From Actinomadura cremea (GTDB lineage: Bacteria > Actinomycetota > Actinomycetes > Streptosporangiales > Streptosporangiaceae), in the NCBI RefSeq assembly GCF_014648495.1, contig NZ_BMRF01000003.1, positions 591,485 through 655,484 of the forward strand: a stretch of 64,000 nt of DNA, given 5' to 3'. A program made the translations under genes and the position numbers. The notes under the pieces were generated by a model that made no database searches, was not told the origin of the DNA, and saw only the letters and a list, made by a program, of their open reading frames with translations. Positions 58,201-64,000 of the stretch are shown here, one piece after another (the first letter of the stretch is position 1; each line of letters opens with the position of its first letter).

Positions 58201-59118
58201 GTTCATCCAGCGGGGGCCGGTCAGCGCGACCGCCGCGCGGCAGCCCGCGAGCAGCCCGCACGCCAGGTCGGTGCCGGAGGTGTGCCCCACGGCCAGCAGC
58301 CGCCGCACGGCCGGACCGGGCGGCTCGGCCCCGGCGGCGCAGCGCAGCACCGCGCCGACCTCGGCGCCCGCGCCGCCCGCCGCCGCGCAGTGCAGCAGCG
58401 TCGCGGCGAGCGCGGTGGTGCGGGTGCCGGCGTCCGCCGTGACGGCCGCGCCCAGCCAGTCGGCCAGCCACACCGCGCGCCCGGCGGGCCGGACGGCGCC
58501 GCCCGCGAGCCGCAGCGCCACGAGCAGCCCGCACAGGATGTCGTCCCCGCTCGGCGTGAGGCCCGGCCCGAGCCCCACGATCCGCTCGGCGGCCTCCACC
58601 GCGCCCGCGAGGTCCCCGGCGGCGCAGTGGGCGGCGAGCAGCACCGGGTCGGGGTGGCCGGCCAGGCCGCCGCCGGTCATCCCGGCGTCGCCGCACGCGG
58701 ACTCCACCGCCCGGACGCCCCGGGCCAGCGCGGCGGGATGGAGCGGCCCGAGGACGGGCGCCGGGTCCCACTCGCGGCGCACCCGCACCGCGAACCCGCC
58801 GGTCTCGACCCGCCCGTCCCCGACGACCGCGTCGGCGCCCTCGCGCACCGCGCGGAACGGCTGGTCGCGGCGGGCCGCCGGGACGACCACGGCGTTCGGC
58901 ATGCGGGCGGCGTCGGACGCGACCACGGCGAGCACCCGCGGCTCCGGCGCGCCGCGCACCTCCGCGTACACCGCCGCCGGGAACACGGCGATGACGCGTG
59001 CGGCGCGGCGCGGTCCGTCCAGCAGCGGCCGCAGGGCCAGGCTCGCGGCGCCCGCGCCGGCCGGGCGGGCTCCGGGCCGCGCGGGGAGCGGTGCGGGGTC
59101 GCGGACGAGCGGGGTCAC
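58189..59118 (-). CDS. DUF2877/AllH-type protein of the oxamate carbamoyltransferase system
   Basis: The 309-aa protein has the DUF2877 core GLGPGLTPSGDDILCGLLVAL and the C-terminal VGHTSGTDLACGLLAG. In E. coli AllH is one of the three subunits AllF-AllG-AllH that cleave oxalurate to oxamate and carbamoyl phosphate at the end of anaerobic allantoin breakdown. AllF and AllG are not in this window, so either they lie elsewhere or the protein has another use. ATG at 59118. It is divergent from the PucR gene and shares its control region. Confidence 0.78.
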   Translation of the reverse strand: MTPLVRDPAPLPARPGARPAGAGAASLALRPLLDGPRRAARVIAVFPAAVYAEVRGAPEPRVLAVVASDAARMPNAVVVPAARRDQPFRAVREGADAVVGDGRVETGGFAVRVRREWDPAPVLGPLHPAALARGVRAVESACGDAGMTGGGLAGHPDPVLLAAHCAAGDLAGAVEAAERIVGLGPGLTPSGDDILCGLLVALRLAGGAVRPAGRAVWLADWLGAAVTADAGTRTTALAATLLHCAAAGGAGAEVGAVLRCAAGAEPPGPAVRRLLAVGHTSGTDLACGLLAGCRAAVALTGPRWMNRAG

Positions 59119-59220
59119 GGAACCTCCCGAGGCCGGTGACGGGCGCCGCCCGCGTCATCGTCGACGGGGCGGCCCGGACTCTGCCGCGACGGTAGATCGC
59201 CGCTCGCGCGGGCCGTATGG

Positions 59221-59259
59221 ACAAAGGTGCCAATGCTTCTTGTCATTGTTCGTCTTTGT
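59221..59259. promoter_or_regulatory. Nested palindrome in the AllH-PucR divergent region
   Basis: ACAAAG (59221-59226) pairs with CTTTGT (59254-59259), and inside it CAATG (59231-59235) pairs with CATTG (59244-59248), centred near 59240. The stretch 59218-59275 is the most AT-rich in this part of the window. It lies 102 bp before the DUF2877 start and 80 bp before the PucR start, so it could serve both as a PucR operator. Confidence 0.6.
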
Positions 59260-59338
59260 TGTCAGTGTTGATCAGGAAGAGGTAGCGATCACGCCGTAAC
59301 CGGCGATGTACGCACCAAAAGGCGAGGTGACCCCTGGC

Positions 59339-61084
59339 ATGAGTTACACCAGCGCGGACCCGGGCCCACCGGCCCTGCGGCTCGCCAGCACCGGAACACT
59401 GACCTACGGCCTGTCGGTCGGCGAGGTACTCGGCGTCAGCACCCTGGACGGCGCCCGCCTCATCGCCGGCCGGGCCGGACTCGACCGCGTCGTCCAGCGG
59501 CTCAACGTGATGGAGGTCCCCGACGTCCTGTCGTGGGTCAAGCCGAACGAGCTCCTCCTCACCACCGGATACCCGCTCCGCAACACTCCCCAGTCCCTCG
59601 ACAACCTGGTCGCCGACCTCGACGAGCGCGGCCTCGCGGCGCTCGCGATCAAACTCGGCCGCTACCTGGACGCGGTCCCGCCCGAGATGATCGCGCAGGC
59701 CGACCGGCGCGGCTTCCCGCTGATCCTGCTGGCCCCCGACGTCGGCTTCGACGACATCCTCAACCAGGTGCTGACCGACATCCTGAACCGGCAGGCGGCC
59801 GTGCTCGCCCGCACCGAGGAGGTGCACCGCGCGCTCGTCCAGATCGTGCTGTGCGGCGGCGGCCTGCAGGAGGTCGTCGACGAGGTCGCGTCCCTGCTGG
59901 ACGTGGCGGTCGTCGTGCTGGACGGCGAGCAGCGGGTCCTCGCGGGCGCCGGTCCGGACGAGGACGTCCAGGCCATGCGGGCGTTCGACGCGGGCCGGCA
60001 CGCGGCCTGCGGTCGCGGCGGCTGCGGCATCACCGGCGCGCACGGCACCGCCGACCACCTGGTCGTCCCCGTGATGGCGGGCGGCTTCGACCACGGCCGG
60101 ATCATCGCGTTCAGCCCCGGCGGCGCCCTGCGCGGCACCGACCTCGGCATCCTCGAGCGCGCCGCGACCGTCACGGCGCTCGTGGTGACCAAGCAGCAGG
60201 CGGTCGCGGCGGTGGAGAGCAAGTACCGGGCCGACTTCCTGCGGGACGTCCTCGCGGGCCGCGCGGGCGACGACGACCGGATCATCGGGCACTGCGACGG
60301 GTTCGGCTGGGATCTCGACCGCCCGATGGTGGTCGTGGTCGCCGAACTGGACGGGCGCGCCCGCGGCGGCGGCTCGGGCGGGGGAGCGGGCGGCGAGCCG
60401 GACGGCGGCGCGCGCGGCGGGCGCGGCGCCGAGGAGCGGTCCGCGCAGGAGCGGCTCGCCGCGGCCTGGACGGCCGCCGCGCGGCGGCACGACCGCGGCG
60501 CGGCGGTCGTGAGCTTCGCCCACGAGGTCGTCGCGATCATCGGCGGGGACGGCGACGGCTCGGCCGATCTGCCGTCCGCGCCGCTGCAGACCATGATCAA
60601 GGAAGCGGCGGCGGTCTTCGCCGAGCACATGTCGGTGCGGCGGACGTTCTCCACCGGCGTCAGCCGCACGGTGTGCTCCCCGGCCGCACTGCCCGAGGCG
60701 TACGACCAGGCGGTCAAGGCCGTCCGGGTGGGGAGGCAGCTGCACGGCGCCGGGGCGCGCGCGCACTTCGACCAGCTCGGCGTGTACCGGCTGCTGAGCC
60801 TGGTGTCGGACCCGGACGAGCTGCACGCGTTCGTCCGCGAGACCCTCGGCGACCTCGCGTCCGACGCCGAGCCCGAACTGGTGGACCTGCGCCGCACACT
60901 GCAGGTGCTGCTGGAGACCAACCTCAACGTCGCCGAGACCGCCCGCCGCCTCCACTTCCACTACAACACGCTGCGCTACCGCATCGGCAAGCTGGAGCGG
61001 ATGCTCGGCGCGTTCACCGAGGACGCCCACCTGCGCCTCAACCTCACCCTCGCCCTCCACGTTCTGCGCATGCGCGGAATCTGA
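59339..61084 (+). CDS. PucR-family transcriptional regulator
   Basis: The 581-aa protein has the PucR N-terminal domain (LSVGEVLGVSTLDGARLIAG, VMEVPDVLSWVKPNELLLTTGYPL), a central GAF-like part with a Gly/Ala-rich insert around residues 340-380 (GGGSGGGAGGEPDGGARGG), and the C-terminal helix-turn-helix domain (NLNVAETARRLHFHYNTLRYRIGKLE). PucR proteins control purine or ureide catabolism genes. ATG at 59339 has GAGGTG 9 nt upstream and is preferred over ATG 59306, whose context lacks a Shine-Dalgarno. Confidence 0.87.
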   Translation: MSYTSADPGPPALRLASTGTLTYGLSVGEVLGVSTLDGARLIAGRAGLDRVVQRLNVMEVPDVLSWVKPNELLLTTGYPLRNTPQSLDNLVADLDERGLAALAIKLGRYLDAVPPEMIAQADRRGFPLILLAPDVGFDDILNQVLTDILNRQAAVLARTEEVHRALVQIVLCGGGLQEVVDEVASLLDVAVVVLDGEQRVLAGAGPDEDVQAMRAFDAGRHAACGRGGCGITGAHGTADHLVVPVMAGGFDHGRIIAFSPGGALRGTDLGILERAATVTALVVTKQQAVAAVESKYRADFLRDVLAGRAGDDDRIIGHCDGFGWDLDRPMVVVVAELDGRARGGGSGGGAGGEPDGGARGGRGAEERSAQERLAAAWTAAARRHDRGAAVVSFAHEVVAIIGGDGDGSADLPSAPLQTMIKEAAAVFAEHMSVRRTFSTGVSRTVCSPAALPEAYDQAVKAVRVGRQLHGAGARAHFDQLGVYRLLSLVSDPDELHAFVRETLGDLASDAEPELVDLRRTLQVLLETNLNVAETARRLHFHYNTLRYRIGKLERMLGAFTEDAHLRLNLTLALHVLRMRGI

Positions 61085-61225
61085 GGGTAACCGCACCGCC
61101 CGGCGGTCGTCCGGGGCCGCGCCGACGCGGCGGCCCCCGGGCGGCCCCGGTCCCTTCGCACGTCCTCCCACCTGGTAGATCTACCGTGCCGCACGGCGCG
61201 GCGACGCAGGACCGGGAGGGACCCG

Positions 61226-62668
61226 ATGAAGATCGGCTGGAAGCTGCACGGCGACGGGCGGACGCCGCCGCCCGGCGAGATCGTCCGTCCGGACGAGCGG
61301 CTGTCGTGGCCGCGCACCGCCGGGATCGGCGCCCAGCACGTGGTGGCGATGTTCGGGGCGACGTTCGTGTTCCCCGTGCTGATGGGCCTCGACCCCAACC
61401 TCGCGATCATGATGTCGGGGTTCGCGACGATCCTGTTCCTGCTGATCGTGCGGGGCAAGGTCCCGAGCTACCTCGGCAGCAGCGCCTCCTTCGTCGGGGT
61501 GGCCGCGGCGATCCGGGCGGGCGGCGGCGACGCCGCGACGGTGACCGGCGCGATCCTCGTCACCGGCGTCGCGCTGCTGCTGGTCGGCGTGGCGGTCCAC
61601 CTGCTGGGCGGCGACCTCGTCCACCGGATCTTCCCGCCCGCGGTGACCGGCGCGGTCGTCATGCTGATCGGGTTCAACCTGGCGCCGGTCGTCGCCGACA
61701 CCTACTGGCCGCAGGACCAGTGGGTCGCCCTCGCCACGCTGTGCTTCGCCGTCCTGTGCACGGTGCTGCTGCGCGGCTTCTGGGCGCGGATCGCGATCCT
61801 CCTCGCGCTGGTGTTCGGATTCGTCCTCTCCTGGCTGCTGGACGCCCTCGCCGGGCCCGTCACCTCGGTGCTGCCGGGACAGAACCTGCTGGACGCGTCG
61901 GGCCGCGCGTGCGCGTCCGAGGGCCCGTACTGCGTCGCCACCGCGTTCGCGCACGACCGCGTCGACTTCGGCGCGGTGTCGTCCGCCGACTGGTTCGGGC
62001 TCCCGACCCTGCACGCGCCCGACTTCAAGACGTCCGCGATCCTGCTGGCGCTGCCCCCGGTCATCGCGCTGATCGCGGAGAACACCGGGCACGTCAAGGC
62101 CGTGTCGGCGATGACCGGCGACGACCTGGACCCGGTGCTGGGCCGCGCCCTGGCCGCCGACGGCGTCGGCACCACCCTCGCGTCCGCGGTCGGCGGCGCG
62201 CCCACCACCACCTACGCCGAGAACATCGGCGTCATGGCCGCCACCCGCATCTACTCGACGGCCGCGTACTACATCGCGGCGCTCGTGGCGGTCCTGTTCG
62301 GGCTCTGCCCCAAGTTCGGCGCGCTGGTCGCCGCGACCCCCGGCGGCGTGCTCGGCGGCATCACCGTCGTCCTGTACGGGATGATCGGCCTGCTCGGCGC
62401 CAAGATCTGGGTGGAGAACCGCGTCGACTTCGGCGATCCGGTGAACCTCGTCCCCGTCGCGGCGGCGCTGATCCTCGCGATCGGCAACGTGACGCTGAAC
62501 GTCACCGACGACTTCCCGCTGGGCGGGATCGCGCTCGGCACCATCGCCGTCCTGGTCGGCTACCACGCCCTCAACGCGGTGCGGCGGCCGGACGGCGCGG
62601 GCGGCGGGGTGATCGCGCCCGAGGAGACCGAGATCGGCGGGCCGGTGCGCCGCCGCGCCGAGGAGTAG
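61226..62668 (+). CDS. NCS2-family nucleobase permease (uracil/xanthine type)
   Basis: The 480-aa protein has 14 predicted helices of the UraA/UapA fold, with QHVVAMFGATFVFPVLMGL, SYLGSSASFVGVAAAI, the family signature LPPVIALIAENTGHVKAVS and GGAPTTTYAENIGVMAATR. It probably brings uracil or xanthine in with protons. ATG at 61226 after GGGAGGG. It follows PucR in the same direction; PucR control is inference. A perfect 13-bp hairpin closes the gene. Confidence 0.9.
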   Translation: MKIGWKLHGDGRTPPPGEIVRPDERLSWPRTAGIGAQHVVAMFGATFVFPVLMGLDPNLAIMMSGFATILFLLIVRGKVPSYLGSSASFVGVAAAIRAGGGDAATVTGAILVTGVALLLVGVAVHLLGGDLVHRIFPPAVTGAVVMLIGFNLAPVVADTYWPQDQWVALATLCFAVLCTVLLRGFWARIAILLALVFGFVLSWLLDALAGPVTSVLPGQNLLDASGRACASEGPYCVATAFAHDRVDFGAVSSADWFGLPTLHAPDFKTSAILLALPPVIALIAENTGHVKAVSAMTGDDLDPVLGRALAADGVGTTLASAVGGAPTTTYAENIGVMAATRIYSTAAYYIAALVAVLFGLCPKFGALVAATPGGVLGGITVVLYGMIGLLGAKIWVENRVDFGDPVNLVPVAAALILAIGNVTLNVTDDFPLGGIALGTIAVLVGYHALNAVRRPDGAGGGVIAPEETEIGGPVRRRAEE

Positions 62669-62677
62669 GAGGCCCAT

Positions 62678-62721
62678 GCCGGCGGGGTTGCTCGGGGAGC
62701 GGGGGACTCAACCCCGCCGGC
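62678..62721 (+). terminator. Terminator after the NCS2 permease gene
   Basis: GCCGGCGGGGTTG (62678-62690) pairs exactly with CAACCCCGCCGGC (62709-62721), a 13-bp stem with an 18-nt G-rich loop, 9 bp after the permease stop. No T-tract follows. Confidence 0.8.
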
Positions 62722-62789
62722 GGCACGACGATAGAACGCGCGGGACGGCCCGCACCCCGTAACCGGGATTCCTCCGGATTCGCCGGGTT

Positions 62790-63629
62790 TCAGGCCCCGC
62801 CCTGGTCGGGCGCGTTGCCGCCGAGCGACTCCGGCAGGTAGTTCTCCAGCGCGGCGGGCCGGAACCCGGCCTTCCTGATCTTGTCGAGGAACGCCTTGAA
62901 CTGGCCCGCGAGCCCCTTGCGGAAGTGCATGAGGATGATGTCGCCGGGCTTGAAGCCCTGACCGCCGTCCCCGCGCGCGAACCCGTTGAAGCCGACGCCG
63001 GGCCCGGCCGTCCCGTTGTAGTACTCGGCCGACCACAGGACCAGCGACTTGACGCCGCAGTCCTTCGCGACCCGCCGCGTGGTCTCGTTGTAGCTGCCGA
63101 ACGGCGGCCGGAACAGCGTCGGGCGGCGGCCGTACTGCTTCTCGATCGCGCCGGACGCGTCGCAGATCTCCTTCTTCTGCGCGTCCGGGCCGAGGGTCGC
63201 CATGTCGGGATGCCCGACCGTGTGGTTCTCCATCGGCGACCCCGCGCGCTTCATCGCCCAGAAGTACTGGCCGTGGCCGTCGATGTACCGGGACGTCAGG
63301 AACGTCATGATCGGAACCTTCTCCTTGCGGACGAGGTTCACGAACTCGGCGTCGTAGACGTAGCCGTCGTCGATCGTCAGGAACACCACGCGATCCTGCG
63401 TGGAGATGTCGGTGACGACCGGGGGAAGACCGTCCTGCGCGGGTTTCGGCGGCGTCCAGGAACCGGGCTCGGGCGCCGGGAAGGTCCGGTCGGTGAGCGC
63501 CGAGGCGAGCTGCGACCGGGTGGACGGCCCGGACTCGCCGGCCTGGGCGCGCACCACGGGCCAGCCGCCCGCCGTCACGCCGAGCACTCCCGCCGCGGCC
63601 ATCGCGATCACGGGCGTCTTCCCACGCAT
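62790..63629 (-). CDS. Secreted polysaccharide deacetylase (NodB domain)
   Basis: The 279-aa protein begins with a signal peptide (RGKTPVIAMAAAGVLGVTAGG), then a NodB homology domain: VFLTIDDGYVYD with the two Asp, NHTVGHPDMATL with the metal His pair, RPPFGSYNETTRRV and ILMHFRKGL. It should remove acetyl groups from peptidoglycan or another extracellular polysaccharide. ATG at 63629 fits the signal peptide; the longer frame upstream is Arg/Pro-rich. The promoter side lies at 63630-63800. Confidence 0.88.
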   Translation of the reverse strand: MRGKTPVIAMAAAGVLGVTAGGWPVVRAQAGESGPSTRSQLASALTDRTFPAPEPGSWTPPKPAQDGLPPVVTDISTQDRVVFLTIDDGYVYDAEFVNLVRKEKVPIMTFLTSRYIDGHGQYFWAMKRAGSPMENHTVGHPDMATLGPDAQKKEICDASGAIEKQYGRRPTLFRPPFGSYNETTRRVAKDCGVKSLVLWSAEYYNGTAGPGVGFNGFARGDGGQGFKPGDIILMHFRKGLAGQFKAFLDKIRKAGFRPAALENYLPESLGGNAPDQGGA

Positions 63630-64000
63630 TCGGCGCGTTCTCCGTTCGGTCGAGCAGGCATCCGGGGGTCCGCCGGCGCGCCCGCGCGGCCCGGGAGCGG
63701 CGCGCGGCGGAAACCGGCGGGACGTATATCTGATCATGCCCCGCCGCCCGCTGCCGTAATTGCCCGATCTTCGGCGTGTATTCGACTGTCACCGCCGGGG
63801 AAGGCAGGGATTCCGTCGGCCTCCGCTCCGCTGCGCTCCGCTCCGGCCGCCGGGTGCGGGGCCGCTGCCGCGCGGTGACGGAACCCGCTCCGCTCCGGCC
63901 GCCGGGTGCGGGCCCGCCGCTGCGAGGCTCGGGATGCTCTTATGGATGTCAAGCGGCGAGTTCAAGATCGTGAGCGGTGATGATCTGGAAGAGTTCGCGG
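63630..64000. other. Right-edge region with a 27-bp direct repeat and an open frame at the end
   Basis: Beyond the deacetylase promoter a 27-bp sequence starting CGCTCCGCTCCGGCC occurs at 63834-63860 and 63886-63912, 25 bp apart. The last 55 bases are less GC-rich and open in two frames: plus-strand from ATG 63950 (MSSGEFKIVSGDDLEEFA) and minus-strand, reading into the window and ending RELFQIITAHDLELAA at 63949. The minus reading has the character of a transposase C-terminus, but I cannot confirm either. Confidence 0.4.

Overview
The window is a single, very GC-rich chromosomal segment with dense coding, many GTG starts and long chains of genes joined by ATGA/GTGA stop-start overlaps. This is the style of a filamentous actinomycete. 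BldD, the mihF-type integration host factor, the order bldD-pyr operon-mihF-gmk-rpoZ-coaBC-metK-priA-def-fmt-rsmB-rpe-rib operon-hisG (as I recall it from Streptomyces), and a PyrK/PyrD pair inside the pyr operon point to Actinomycetes, probably Streptosporangiales such as an Actinomadura/Thermomonospora relative. The order-level placement is inference; no rRNA or other marker is present.

Layout. 0-5 kb: thiamine genes (thiS partial, thiO with a TPP riboswitch, thiE), an FAD oxidoreductase, an Rv2175c-like DNA-binding protein and a membrane-tethered Ser/Thr kinase. 5-13 kb: a secreted GH3 beta-glycosidase, a CMD/AhpD-like protein, a polyprenyl diphosphate synthase, metF, a GNAT enzyme, a WXG100-like pair, and ArsC- and YbaK-like proteins. 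13-18 kb: a HEPN protein behind a perfect LexA/SOS box, a CoA transferase, a membrane protein, a VOC protein and an MFS exporter. 17.6-28.7 kb: bldD, then the pyrimidine operon pyrR-pyrB-pyrC-carA-carB-pyrK-pyrD-pyrF, whose first Shine-Dalgarno lies against a PyrR-box-like hairpin. 28.7-29.8 kb: a 1.1 kb non-coding stretch. 29.8-45 kb: core housekeeping genes (mihF, gmk, rpoZ, coaBC, metK, priA, def, fmt, rsmB, rpe, a HAD phosphatase) plus two membrane proteins and a 606-aa unknown. 45-51 kb: a STAS protein, an SRPBCC protein with its own operator-like promoter, the FMN-riboswitch riboflavin operon ribE-pnuC-ribBA-ribH, then hisG without hisE. 51-64 kb: accessory genes for a molybdenum hydroxylase (MoxR, VWA, XdhC, MobA-like) without the enzyme itself, a purine/ureide-type block (DUF6986, aldose-epimerase-like, AllH/DUF2877, PucR, NCS2 permease), and a secreted polysaccharide deacetylase.

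How the genes fit together. The core blocks make UMP, CoA, SAM and riboflavin, and start and process proteins. The 52-62.7 kb block reads as a purine/xanthine utilisation locus: permease for uptake, PucR for control, XdhC/MobA/MoxR/VWA for maturing a xanthine-dehydrogenase-type enzyme encoded elsewhere, and AllH plus DUF6986 for late ureide steps. That assignment is inference from neighbours.

Most notable signals: a pyr-operon PyrD whose catalytic Cys and two other orotate/FMN-contacting positions differ from the class 1B consensus; the perfect SOS box before a HEPN gene; a long palindrome overlapping a sigma70-like promoter before the SRPBCC gene; the uncharacterised purine-linked block; and several 12-16 bp, 2-4 copy tandem repeats at gene ends. 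I found no CRISPR array, rRNA, tRNA or intact mobile element. I did not find a clearly new multi-gene system; the best candidates are listed with their limits.
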